A DNA stretch of 64,000 nt from Planctomycetaceae bacterium (GTDB lineage Bacteria > Planctomycetota > Planctomycetia > Pirellulales > UBA1268). The notes under the pieces are model-generated. The model did not search any database and was not told the origin of the DNA. It saw only the letters and a program-made list of their open reading frames with translations. Below are positions 52,732 to 62,188 of this stretch, one piece after another. The stretch spans positions 2,720 through 66,719 of the forward strand of contig JAJTED010000027.1 in NCBI GenBank assembly GCA_021300535.1. Direction: 5' to 3'. Both the position numbers and the translations under genes were made by a program. Within the stretch, counting starts at the first letter, position 1. Each line of letters opens with the position of its first letter.

Positions 52732-53937
52732 ATGCCGCCCCGCACCATCCCCGTCTCGATGCCCGACCTCTCCGGCCACGAGCAGGCCTACGCCGCCGAG
52801 GCCGTGGCCAGCACCTGGATCTCGTCCAGCGGTCCGTTTCTCGACCGCTTCGAGCGGGAGTTCGCCGCGGCCTGCGGCACGCCCCACGCGGTCGCCACCT
52901 CCAACGGCACCACCGCCCTGCACCTCGCCCTGGCGACGCTCGGCGTCGGCCCCGGCGACGAGGTGATCGTGCCGGCGATGACCTACATCGCCACGGCCAA
53001 CGCCGTCACCTACTGCGGGGCCACCCCCGTGTTCGTGGACATCGATCCCGAGACCTGGTGCCTCGACCCGCGGCGGATCGAGGCGGCGATCACGCGGCGG
53101 ACGAAGGGTGTGATTCCGGTGCATCTGCTCGGCCATCCCGCCGACATGGATCCGATCGCCGAACTCGCCCGCACCCACGGGCTGTGGGTGGTGGAAGACG
53201 CCGCTGAGGCCACGTTCGCCCGCTACAAGGGGCGGCCCGTCGGCTCGCTGGGCCAGGCCGCGACCTTTTCCTTCTTTGGCAACAAGATCATCACCTGCGG
53301 CGAGGGGGGCGCGGTCACGTTCGCCGACCCCGGCCTGGAGCGGCGGATGCGCATGCTCCGCGGCCAAGGCATGGATCCGGCTCGCCGCTACCACTTCCCG
53401 ATCGTCGGCTTCAACTACCGGCTCACGAACGTGGCGGCCGCGATCCTCTGTGGGCAGATGGAGCGGCGGGAGGCGATCGTGGCCCGCCGTCGCGAGATCG
53501 TCGCCCTCTACGCCGCGGAACTCGCCGGCGTGCCGGGCATCGGCCTGCGGACCGACGCTCCCTGGGCCGAGACGGCGCCCTGGATGGCCGCGTGCCTCGT
53601 CGAACCGGGGCGCTTCGGCTGCGTCCGCGACGACCTGGCCGCCACGCTCGCCGACCGCGGCATCGACACGCGGCCGATGTTCATCCCGATCCACCGCCTG
53701 CCCCCCTACGAGCCGGCCGCGCGGAAGCGGCGGACGGACCTGCCGGTCACCGACCGACTCGGCAGCCTCGGCCTCATGCTCCCCACCTACCCGCAGCTCA
53801 CCGACAACGACGTGCGGCACGTCTGCCACTCGATCGGCGCGATCGGCGCGGCGGCCCTCCGCCGCCGGCGGGCGGCTGCGGCCAGGCGGGTCGCTGCCGA
53901 CGACGCGGCCGCAGCCCGGTTGCCCCGGGCCGCCTGA
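52732..53937 (+). CDS. DegT/DnrJ/EryC1/StrS family aminotransferase
   Basis: ATSNGTTALHLALATLGVGPGDEVIVPAMTYIATANAVTYCGATPVFVDIDPETW; ATFSFFGNKIITCGEGGAVTF PLP-Lys region. Confidence 0.93.
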   Translation: MPPRTIPVSMPDLSGHEQAYAAEAVASTWISSSGPFLDRFEREFAAACGTPHAVATSNGTTALHLALATLGVGPGDEVIVPAMTYIATANAVTYCGATPVFVDIDPETWCLDPRRIEAAITRRTKGVIPVHLLGHPADMDPIAELARTHGLWVVEDAAEATFARYKGRPVGSLGQAATFSFFGNKIITCGEGGAVTFADPGLERRMRMLRGQGMDPARRYHFPIVGFNYRLTNVAAAILCGQMERREAIVARRREIVALYAAELAGVPGIGLRTDAPWAETAPWMAACLVEPGRFGCVRDDLAATLADRGIDTRPMFIPIHRLPPYEPAARKRRTDLPVTDRLGSLGLMLPTYPQLTDNDVRHVCHSIGAIGAAALRRRRAAAARRVAADDAAAARLPRAA

Positions 53938-53944
53938 CGACGGT

Positions 53945-55210
53945 TCAGGCGTGGCGGCCCACCGCCTCGCGCAGCACGGCCAGCCAGTCGGCCGCCACGT
54001 CGGCCCACGAGCGCGGTGGTAGCGCTGCAACCGCCTCCGCCTGCCGCCGCCACGTGCCCTCGCGGTCGGCGAGCACGCCGATCACGGTGGCGGCGATCGC
54101 CGCGGGGGAGAGTGGATCGAAGAGCGGCACGGTGCCCGCGAGCGGAGCGAACGCTTCGCGCAGCGCCGGAATGTCGCTTGCCGCAGCCGGGCAGCCGCAG
54201 CGGATCGCCTCCAGGACCGGAAACGATCCCTGCTCGTAGAGCGAGGGCACGACGGTCGCGGCCGCGGCCCGATAGAGCGCCGCGAGCAAGGGCCGGTCCA
54301 CCGAACCGATGGCATGCACGGCCGCGGCGCGGCCGAGATCCGCTGCGAGCCGGGCGAGGTCGGCCGGCAGCGGGCCGAAGCCCGTGAAGATCAGCTGCAT
54401 CTCGGGGTGGCCGCCCCGGCGGACCAGGTCGAGGGCCGCGATCAGCCGGGCGTGGTTCTTGTAGGTCCGCAGCGCGGCGGGATAGAGGAGGAAGGGGCGG
54501 GCCGCCGCGGGCACGGCCGCCAGGAGCCGGTCGCGGTCGGCCGGCGCCCCCAGGTCGTCGGGCGTGGCAGCGGGCACGACGCGCACCTTCTCCGGCGGGC
54601 AGCCGAGCAGGCCCACGACATCGGCGTCGCGGATCGTGCACGACATCGTGCCCACGAGCGCGGCCCGGGAGACCATCCGCTGCGAACGGCGGCGAAACGA
54701 CTCGCGGTCGGCAGCCTTGACGACCCCGGCATGGTGGAGCGGCACCATGTCGTGCACCACCACGACCGTCGGCGCCGCGAGCGGCCGCTCGACGGCGACG
54801 TGGGGCAACAGCCACACGTCGCGGGGCGGAAGCCCGGCCGGCTCGACGATCCGCTGCCGGGCGAAGAGCCGATCGATGGCCCGCTCCACCGCATCGCGGC
54901 GGGCCGTGAGCCGAGCGGCACCGGGATCGGCCGCGAGGCGATCGCAGAGCCGGCGGTGCCGGCGCCGCAGGGCCTTCCACCGCCAGCGGTCGAGCCAACC
55001 CTGCCGGTGGAGCGTCGCCACGTGGATCCGGCCCCTGCCCGCTGCGACCGTGGCCGCCACGGCCGGCTCGTCCCCCGCGTGGACGAGCAGTTGCACGTCA
55101 CCGACGTCGGGCAGACTGGCGAGTCCGCGGGCCACCGCGTGCGTGAAGACGCCGATCCCCTCGGTGGGCATGAGCGTGCGGCCGTAGGCACACCAGATCC
55201 CGATCCGCAT
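53945..55210 (-). CDS. Glycosyltransferase family 4
   Basis: MRIGIWCAYGRTLMPTEGIGVFTHAVARGL; PFLLYPAALRTYKNHARLIAALDLV; ATVVPSLYEQGSFPVLEAIRCGCPAAASDIPALRE. Confidence 0.88.
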   Translation of the reverse strand: MRIGIWCAYGRTLMPTEGIGVFTHAVARGLASLPDVGDVQLLVHAGDEPAVAATVAAGRGRIHVATLHRQGWLDRWRWKALRRRHRRLCDRLAADPGAARLTARRDAVERAIDRLFARQRIVEPAGLPPRDVWLLPHVAVERPLAAPTVVVVHDMVPLHHAGVVKAADRESFRRRSQRMVSRAALVGTMSCTIRDADVVGLLGCPPEKVRVVPAATPDDLGAPADRDRLLAAVPAAARPFLLYPAALRTYKNHARLIAALDLVRRGGHPEMQLIFTGFGPLPADLARLAADLGRAAAVHAIGSVDRPLLAALYRAAAATVVPSLYEQGSFPVLEAIRCGCPAAASDIPALREAFAPLAGTVPLFDPLSPAAIAATVIGVLADREGTWRRQAEAVAALPPRSWADVAADWLAVLREAVGRHA

Positions 55211-55228
55211 CGGCCACCTCCTCCGCCA

Positions 55229-56491
55229 TCAGCGGCGATCGCGGCCGAATCGCTTGAGAAGCCGGCGCAGGCCGCGGAACCGCCCCGTGCCCAACCAGTG
55301 GCGACGGGCCGGCGGCGGGACCGATGCTCCCGACTCGGAGCGCGGGTCGTAGTCGGTGACGACCTCCCGCATGATGGCGACGGTGGTGGCGGCGACGTCG
55401 TCCCAGGTGCGGCCGCAGCCGACGTTCTCCGCCGCGACGGCCCGCAGTTCCTCCGCCCGGTCGCAGGCGTCGTCAAGGGCCGCCGCGATGTCCGCCGGGC
55501 ACTCCGGGTCGATCCAGCGGATCGCGCGACTGCGGCCGTCGTAGTGCTCGTGAAGCACCTCGATGTCGGATGCGACCACGGGAACACCAGCGTCGATCGC
55601 CTCGTGGATCGGCAGCCCCATTCCCTCCGCCCGCGTCGGCATCGCGAGCGCCACCGCCTGCCGCAGCAGGGCGGCTGCCGTCACGTCGTCCACATAGCCG
55701 AGGCTTTGGAAGTCGCGGCCCGCCAGGAGGCCGCGGTCGCGGATCAGGCGGTTGATGCGGTTGAGATGCGCCTGCTCGACGAGGCCCGCGCCGCCGATCT
55801 GCTCGGTGCCGTAGCCGCAGAACAGCACCGGCACGTCGCGGCGCCGCCGGCGGGCCAGGGCCAGAAGCAGCGTCTCGTGGTTCTTGTGTTCCGACGCATT
55901 GGCCGGATAGAGCAGGAACGGCGGCCGCACGCCCCAGGGGAGCGGTGTCGGCGCCGGCTGTGATCCAACCGCCGCGGCCTGGTCTGCATGGACCTCGGTC
56001 GCCATGTGGGGGACGACGGCGATCCGCTCGGCGTGGTCGCTGCCCACGATCTCGAGCATCCTGCGCCGCGTGTAGTTCGAGGTCACGATCACCCGGTCGT
56101 GATACGCGACCGCGTCCTGCACACCGCGGGCCATCGCCTCGAGAAACTCCCGGGTCGCATGGCCCCCCAAGGCGTCGAGCAGGATCGTGTCCTGGAAAAC
56201 GCAGACCTTCGGCAGGGCGGCGGGCGAATGCGGCGTACCGTGTGGCCAGGGGATCCAGACCGCGTCGTGGCCCATGGCGTGCGCGGCCAACGGGATGTCG
56301 GCGTCGATGCGGACGATCGTCAGGCCGCGTCCGGCCGCCAGCGGCGAAAGCGCCGCCGTGGAGTACCGCCGGTTCACCGCCAGCGTGATCGAGTCGATGG
56401 CGGGCTGGCGGCCGAGCGCCGCAACCATCCGCCGCAGCACCTCCAGGCCGCCGCCCAGCACGTAGACCGGCTGCCAGACGAGGAGCCTCAT
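55229..56491 (-). CDS. Glycosyltransferase family 4
   Basis: MRLLVWQPVYVLGGGLEVLRRM; PPFLLYPANASEHKNHETLLLALARR; ALAMPTRAEGMGLPIHEAIDAGVPVVASDIEVL. Start re-assigned from the longer ORF. Confidence 0.88.
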   Translation of the reverse strand: MRLLVWQPVYVLGGGLEVLRRMVAALGRQPAIDSITLAVNRRYSTAALSPLAAGRGLTIVRIDADIPLAAHAMGHDAVWIPWPHGTPHSPAALPKVCVFQDTILLDALGGHATREFLEAMARGVQDAVAYHDRVIVTSNYTRRRMLEIVGSDHAERIAVVPHMATEVHADQAAAVGSQPAPTPLPWGVRPPFLLYPANASEHKNHETLLLALARRRRRDVPVLFCGYGTEQIGGAGLVEQAHLNRINRLIRDRGLLAGRDFQSLGYVDDVTAAALLRQAVALAMPTRAEGMGLPIHEAIDAGVPVVASDIEVLHEHYDGRSRAIRWIDPECPADIAAALDDACDRAEELRAVAAENVGCGRTWDDVAATTVAIMREVVTDYDPRSESGASVPPPARRHWLGTGRFRGLRRLLKRFGRDRR

Positions 56492-57726
56492 CGGCGGCCT
56501 CCGCCGATGAGCGGCAGGAAGTTCTCCCGCCAGGCGCAGGCACAGCGGTCGGGCTGGAAGTGCTCGAGGATCGCCCGCTGCCGGCCGCGGATCGCCTCCC
56601 GCAGGCCACGGTCGCCATCCCGCAGCCGGCCGATCTTCTCGCGGGCCTCGGCGTAGGTGCGGCAGAGCCCCGGCTGATCGGGGCCGCCGAGCGACTCGAG
56701 CAGGCCGCCGGACATGAACACCAGCGGCTGGCCCATCGCGATCGCCTCCAGGGGGTGATAGTGGAGGTGTCGCGGTTCCTGGGAGTGATAGAACATGCAG
56801 AAGCAGCGCCGCAGCAGGTCGTCGAGCCGCTCGCGGGAGACGTAGCCGAGGATTGAATCGTCCGCGGTGGTGAGGGGCGTGGCGACGCCGTGCAAGTCCT
56901 GGCGGCCGGCGATCCAATAAGGCAGGCTGCCGAGTTCGTCGCGGAATCGCAGGTAGATGCGGCGATAGTAGTCGATCTGGTCGATGTTCGGGCAGACGAA
57001 CAGCAGCCGGTCCTCCCCGCCGGTCCAGGTGTCGCCGCCGCCGAGCAGCGAGTCCGGCAGCGCCAGCGGCATGAAGACCGAGCGGCGGCCGAGGAACGGC
57101 CGCTCATGGTCGATGATCTCCCGGTAGGCGGCCGCGAGGTGGAGCCGGTCGCGGACCCGCGTCATCTCGGTGGTGACGACGTTGCGAAAAGTCGGCCGGT
57201 CGGCAATCGGCAGCTGGTTGCGCACCCGGGCCAGCAGGCGGCCAGGCCAGGTCGAGGGCGGCGTATAGGAGGAGCGGTCGAGCGTGGCAAAGGGGATCGT
57301 GGCCGTCGCCGACTCGTAGTCGAAATCGCCGGCGTGGCCGAAGGCCCGCATGAAGATCCGCCCCGTGAAGCACCGCAGCAGATAGTGAAGGCCCGGAAAG
57401 ACCGAGGCCGCGATGGCGACTTCGAAATGACGATTGATCGTCGCGGCGGTGCGGCGGGAAAGGGGCGCGTCGTAGAAGTTGACCGTGTTGAGGTGGGCGA
57501 GGTCGGCGGCAGGAATCGTGAGCGAGGCGTCGTGGACGTCGGTCACGGTCGCGGTGCGGCCATTGGGGCCGACGGGCAGCACCTTGGGCACGAACACCTC
57601 GAACCCCTCCGCCCGGAGCATGGGCACCTCCCACTCCATGAGCGTGGTGTGGTTGAGGATCCAGAGCACCCGCCGCGGGCGCCGCTCGGCCGAGAGGGTC
57701 ATCCACCGCACTCCATTGCCTGCCAT
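56488..57726 (-). CDS. Glycosyltransferase-like protein
   Basis: RRVLWILNHTTLMEWEVPMLRAEGFEVFVPKV; MFYHSQEPRHLHYHPLEAIAMGQPLVFMSGGLLESLGG; overlaps the next gene's start. Start could be 57702. Confidence 0.65.
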   Translation of the reverse strand: MAGNGVRWMTLSAERRPRRVLWILNHTTLMEWEVPMLRAEGFEVFVPKVLPVGPNGRTATVTDVHDASLTIPAADLAHLNTVNFYDAPLSRRTAATINRHFEVAIAASVFPGLHYLLRCFTGRIFMRAFGHAGDFDYESATATIPFATLDRSSYTPPSTWPGRLLARVRNQLPIADRPTFRNVVTTEMTRVRDRLHLAAAYREIIDHERPFLGRRSVFMPLALPDSLLGGGDTWTGGEDRLLFVCPNIDQIDYYRRIYLRFRDELGSLPYWIAGRQDLHGVATPLTTADDSILGYVSRERLDDLLRRCFCMFYHSQEPRHLHYHPLEAIAMGQPLVFMSGGLLESLGGPDQPGLCRTYAEAREKIGRLRDGDRGLREAIRGRQRAILEHFQPDRCACAWRENFLPLIGGGRR

Positions 57727-58171
57727 CGCACGGGACGCCTGGCCCGCGGCCGGAACGGCGGTCGGAGTCTAACGATCCGCGGACAAAGCCATCCATGCCC
57801 GTCCACTCGGCCACTCGGCCGACCTGCGCTGATTCGGAAGGGGTGCCCATGCCCCAGGAGCCGGCGTAGGTGGCCAGCGCAGGCAGGATGCCGGAGCGCC
57901 AGCCACCTCCGAGTGAGCGGAGGCCCGGACGGCCGCAGCGAACGTCCGGCGATGGGGCGTGGGCAACCCCGACCAGCGTCGCGGGCGAGGATCGAGTGTT
58001 ATCCGTATTGCGTGCAGCACCGGCTCAGGGGCGGCAAAAGTCTCCTCGCTGTGGCCGCGGCGGCCACACGCTCGTCGAGCGTTCGCCGACCCCTTCGCCT
58101 CGCCTTCGCAAACTGCCAACTCGTCGATACGGCGAAACGATACGCCATCTTGCGACGGATCGGAAAAGCAA

Positions 58172-58199
58172 GCGGCCCGGGCTTTTCAGCCCGGGCCGC
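58172..58199 (-). terminator. Strong hairpin downstream of the YTV-type gene
   Basis: GCGGCCCGGGCT-TTTC-AGCCCGGGCCGC: 12-bp perfect stem, 4-nt loop; minus strand continues TTGCTTTTCC. Confidence 0.55.
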
Positions 58200-58265
58200 C
58201 GCCGTTCCCAGTCGTATCTCACCGCCCTGCGTGGGGGCGGGTCAGAAGCATCGGCAGTCCTGCGA

Positions 58266-60875
58266 TCACTCGCAGCACGGCACCTCGCGGTACACGGTCT
58301 TCGGCACGCAGCGGGTCACCGTGTAGGCGACCTGCTTGGGCACCATCCGCACCACGTCCACCGTCTTGGTGTAGTGGACCGGGCGGGTCGTGCAGACCGG
58401 CACCTGCTTGGTGCGGGTCTCCTTGACCATCGTGCAGACCTTGTAGCACTCCTCGCGGGAGCACTCCTCGCGGACCATCTTGCAGACCTTCGAGGTGCAG
58501 GTCTTCACCCGCTGCTCGGCCACCATGTGGCAGACCCGGTAGGTGCAGGTGCGCACCTGCTCCTCGGGCACCATCCGGCAGACCTTGTAGCTGCAGGTGC
58601 GAACCCGCTGCTCCGGCACCATCTTGCACACCTGGTAGGTGCGGACCCGCTGCTCGGGCACCATCTTGCACACCTGGTAGGTGCAGGTCTTCACCTGGAC
58701 CTCCGGCACCATGCGGCACACCTGGTACGAGCAGGTGCGGACACGCTGCTCGGGAACCATGCGGCACACCTGGTAGGTGCGGACCCGCTGCTCCGGCACC
58801 ATGCGGCACACCTGGTACGAGCAGGTGCGAACCCGCTGCTCGGGGACCATGCGGCACACCTGGTAGGTGCGGACCCGCTGCTCCGGCACCATGCGGCACA
58901 CCTGGTACGAGCAGGTGCGGACACGCTGCTCGGGGACCATGCGGCACACCTGGTAGGTGCAGACCCGCTGCTCCGGCACCATGCGGCACACCTGGTACGA
59001 GCAGGTGCGAACACGCTGCTCGGGAACCATGCGGCACACCTGGTAGGTGCGGACCCGCTGCTCCGGAACCATGCGGCACACCTGGTACGAGCAGGTGCGA
59101 ACCCGCTGCTCGGGGACCATGCGGCACACCTGGTAGGTGCGGACCCGCTGCTCGGGCACCATCTTGCAGACCTTGTACTCGCAGGTCCGGACCCGCTGCT
59201 CGGGCACCATCTTGCAGACCTTGTAGCACCGCACCCGCTCCTCCGGAACCATCCGGCAGACCGTGTAGGTGCAGGTCTTCACCCGCTGCTCGGCCACCAT
59301 CTTGCAGACCTTGTAGGTCTGCTTCTCGACGATGGTCTCGTTCTCGTAGCGGACGCAGTTCACTTCCTTCTCGCAGACCGTCGGCACCCACGTCTTCTTC
59401 GTGATGGTGCGCGGCGGGCACTGCTCCTCGATCATGCAGACCTTGCCCGGCACGTAGCACTTCTTGCCCGTGCAGGGATCGCAGACCCAGCAGCCCGGCT
59501 CGCGGATGCACCGCTTCACCACGGGGCCCGGAACCTCGCAGGTCTCCGTTTCCCAGCGGCCGCTGCAGACCTTGACGGTCTTGGTGTAGTGCACCGGCTT
59601 GCAGACCGTCCGGCAGACGTCACGCTCGCGGGTCTCCCACACCGGCTTGCAGACGGTGTAGGGGATCTCCTTCGTGCACACCTCCTTGACGGGCTTGCAG
59701 ACCGTGTAGGTCTCCTGCCGCTCCTCGTACACCGGCTTGCAGACGGTGTAGGGGATCTCCTTGACGCAGGTCTCCCAGACGGGCTTGCAGACGGTGTAGG
59801 CCTGCTCGCGGGTCTCATACACCGGCTTGCACACGGTGTAGGGGATCTCGCGGGTCCGCGTCTCGTACACCGGCTTGCAGACGGTGTAGGTCTGCTCGCG
59901 GGTCTCGTACACCGGCTTGCACACCGTGTAGGGGATCTCCTTCGTCATCGTCTCGTACACCGGCTTGCAGACGGTGTAGGTCCGCTGCCGCGTCTCGTAC
60001 ACGGGCTTGCACACCGTGTAGGGGATCTCGCGGGTCCGCGTCTCGTACACCGGCTTGCACACCGTGTAGGTCTGCTCGCGGGTCTCATACACCGGCTTGC
60101 AGACCGTGTACGGGATCTCCTTCGTGCAGGTTTCGTACACGGGCTTCATCACCGTGTAGGCCTGCTCGCGGGTCTCGTACACGGGCTTGCACACCGTGTA
60201 GGGGATCTCCTTGGTCACCGTCTCGTACACGGGCTTGCAGACCGTGTGCCGGATCTCCCGGGTCCGCGTCTCGTGCACCGGCTTCATCACCGTGTAGCAC
60301 TGCTCGCGGGTCTCGTACACCGGCTTGCACACGGTGTAGGGGATCTCCTTGGTGACCGTCTCCCACACCGGCTTGCAGACCGTGGTGCGGATCTCGCGGG
60401 TCTTGGTCTCGTACACCGGCTTCATCACCGTGTACGGGATCTCCTTGACGACCGTCTCCCACACCGGCTTGCAGACCGTGTAGTTGACGGTCCGCGAGCG
60501 GGTCTCCCACACCGGCTTGCAGACGGTGTATTCGACCTCCTTGAACGACTTCTCCGTCTCGTAGCGGACGCAGTCGATTTCCTTCTGCTCGACGACCTTC
60601 TCGCAGATCGTCTTGTAGCAGGTGTACTGCTTCTGCTCGTAGACGACGTCCTTGACCAGCCGTGTGCCGCAGCACGAAGGCCGCGCCGCACAGCTCGGTT
60701 CGTCGGACGATTCACAACTCGCACACCCTTCACGGGCCCGGGCGAAGCTGACCGTGGTCATCTTCGCCGCGCCGTGTTTGTAGCTGGCGAGCCCGCAATA
60801 CGCCGCGTCGGCCGAGGGGACCGACGTCGCGATGCAGGCCAGCGCCAGCAGACAACAAAGCCATGGACTTTTCAT
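58266..60875 (-). CDS. Cys-rich tandem-repeat secreted protein, planctomycete YTV-type cell-wall protein
   Basis: Signal peptide MKSPWLCCLLALACIATSVPSADA; many YTVCKPVYETR.. repeats in the N half and YQVCRMVPEQRVRT(CS) repeats in the C half. Confidence 0.85.
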   Translation of the reverse strand: MKSPWLCCLLALACIATSVPSADAAYCGLASYKHGAAKMTTVSFARAREGCASCESSDEPSCAARPSCCGTRLVKDVVYEQKQYTCYKTICEKVVEQKEIDCVRYETEKSFKEVEYTVCKPVWETRSRTVNYTVCKPVWETVVKEIPYTVMKPVYETKTREIRTTVCKPVWETVTKEIPYTVCKPVYETREQCYTVMKPVHETRTREIRHTVCKPVYETVTKEIPYTVCKPVYETREQAYTVMKPVYETCTKEIPYTVCKPVYETREQTYTVCKPVYETRTREIPYTVCKPVYETRQRTYTVCKPVYETMTKEIPYTVCKPVYETREQTYTVCKPVYETRTREIPYTVCKPVYETREQAYTVCKPVWETCVKEIPYTVCKPVYEERQETYTVCKPVKEVCTKEIPYTVCKPVWETRERDVCRTVCKPVHYTKTVKVCSGRWETETCEVPGPVVKRCIREPGCWVCDPCTGKKCYVPGKVCMIEEQCPPRTITKKTWVPTVCEKEVNCVRYENETIVEKQTYKVCKMVAEQRVKTCTYTVCRMVPEERVRCYKVCKMVPEQRVRTCEYKVCKMVPEQRVRTYQVCRMVPEQRVRTCSYQVCRMVPEQRVRTYQVCRMVPEQRVRTCSYQVCRMVPEQRVCTYQVCRMVPEQRVRTCSYQVCRMVPEQRVRTYQVCRMVPEQRVRTCSYQVCRMVPEQRVRTYQVCRMVPEQRVRTCSYQVCRMVPEVQVKTCTYQVCKMVPEQRVRTYQVCKMVPEQRVRTCSYKVCRMVPEEQVRTCTYRVCHMVAEQRVKTCTSKVCKMVREECSREECYKVCTMVKETRTKQVPVCTTRPVHYTKTVDVVRMVPKQVAYTVTRCVPKTVYREVPCCE

Positions 60876-61154
60876 GTCTGCCGCCTCTGTCGAGGAGGGC
60901 TCCTGGAAAAACTGGGATCAAACCGGGAACAACACGCTGGCGCGGAGCGTGGTCGCCCACTTCCGCACCATCCAAAACATCGACCACAAACTCCCCCCAG
61001 GTTGACCACTCGCCGCGACCCGCCGGCTTTTTCCAGCCTTCCAGGCGCGTTACAACCGTCACCACCCGACGGCGGCCGGCAGCCCTGTTGGCCTTGGCCG
61101 GGAGGATCGGTAGAGTCACACCCCTCCGGGGCAGGTTTTTCGGCAGGCTTTCCC

Positions 61155-61889
61155 ATGACCGAATCCCGACCGCAGGCCGCACAACCGGGCGAGCCGCCTT
61201 CCGACTCGACCGTGCCGAAGGTCGTGGTCAGCCGGATCAGCCTCTACCTCCGGGAGCTGCAGCGGCTCGAGGCCTCGGGCCAGCAGACGATCTCCTCCGG
61301 CCAGCTCGGCACGCTGCTGGGGTTCAGCGACGCCCAGGTCCGCAAGGACCTCGGCTTCTTCGGCCAGTTCGGCTATCCGGGCGTCGGCTACCGCTGCGAC
61401 GAGCTGATCCGGGCGATGCGCGACATCCTCGGCACCAACCATGCCTGGAGCGTGGCGATGGTGGGCGTGGGCAACCTCGGCCAGGCGCTCCTCGGCTACC
61501 GGGGCTTCGGCCACCAAAACTTCGCCATCGCCGCCGCCTTCGACGCCGACCCGACGAAGGTCGGGCAGACGATCCAGGGCATCCTCATCCAGCCCGTCGA
61601 GGAGCTGGCGGCGACGGTGAAGGCCAAGGGCATCCGCCTGGGGATGATCGTGGTGCCCGCCGCGCGGGCCCAGGAGGCGGCCGACCGGCTCGTAGCCGCC
61701 GGCGTCGACGGGATCGTGAACTTCGCGCCGGTGACGCTCGTACCAACAAGCTCACCAAGCCCGGCGACGAAACCCAGGCGTAGCGGGGCCCGGGGGCGGC
61801 CCACCGAGGGCGTGGCGTGCGGTATGCTGGCGGGAGTCCTGCCCGATGGTGTAACGGTAGCACAAGGGATTTTGGTTCCCTTTGTCTAG
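61155..61889 (+). CDS. rex: Redox-sensing transcriptional repressor Rex, with an atypical C-terminal extension running into tRNA-Gln
   Basis: VVVSRISLYLRELQRLEASGQQTISSGQLGTLLGFSDAQVRKDLGFFGQFGYPGVGYRCDELI; MVGVGNLGQALLGYRGFGHQNFAIAAAFDADPTKVGQ; GIVNFAPVTL. True 3' end uncertain. Confidence 0.8.
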   Translation: MTESRPQAAQPGEPPSDSTVPKVVVSRISLYLRELQRLEASGQQTISSGQLGTLLGFSDAQVRKDLGFFGQFGYPGVGYRCDELIRAMRDILGTNHAWSVAMVGVGNLGQALLGYRGFGHQNFAIAAAFDADPTKVGQTIQGILIQPVEELAATVKAKGIRLGMIVVPAARAQEAADRLVAAGVDGIVNFAPVTLVPTSSPSPATKPRRSGARGRPTEGVACGMLAGVLPDGVTVAQGILVPFV

Positions 61890-61910
61890 GTTCGAATCCT
61901 AGTCGGGCAA
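61840..61910 (+). tRNA. tRNA-Gln(TTG)
   Basis: TGCCCGATGGTGTAACGGTAGCACAAGGGATTTTGGTTCCCTTTGTCTAGGTTCGAATCCTAGTCGGGCAA; acceptor TGCCCGA/TCGGGCA, anticodon loop TTTTGGT, T-arm CTAGGTTCGAATCCTAG. Confidence 0.95.
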
Positions 61911-62188
61911 ATTTTCTGCGGCCGGACGGCCGCTTGCTGCCGTGGTTTTTTCTGATAAGATCTGCCGCAACGGGCACCGCTGATCGTGGCCCGTTCCTTC
62001 CGGAACCGCTCGTGAACGCGTAGCCGCCGTCTCGTTTCGGACGCTGGCTCCTTCTTTTCGGTGACCGTTCCCCCGCCCGACATCCGGCTCGGCGGCCCTT
62101 TCGTCACCGGTTTGGATGGCTGATCCACTCGAGATCGCTGCTGCGCGGTCACGCTCCCCCGGCCTTTTTGCATCGCATGGAGAACATC

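Noticed and set aside
58020-58130. Similarity of GTGGCCGCGGCGGCCACACGC to a segment near 46050
   Set aside because: Short, extremely GC-rich and palindromic; cannot be separated from compositional chance by eye.
58560-59170. Possible CRISPR-like or minisatellite array
   Set aside because: The 42/48-bp units are codon-phased and encode the YTV-type protein repeats.
57870-61154. N-terminal 1090 residues of the 1339-aa plus-strand ORF with HHAAHLVRAGADTLLG repeats
   Set aside because: Antisense image of the YTV-type repeats; only the region from 61155 (Rex) is coding.
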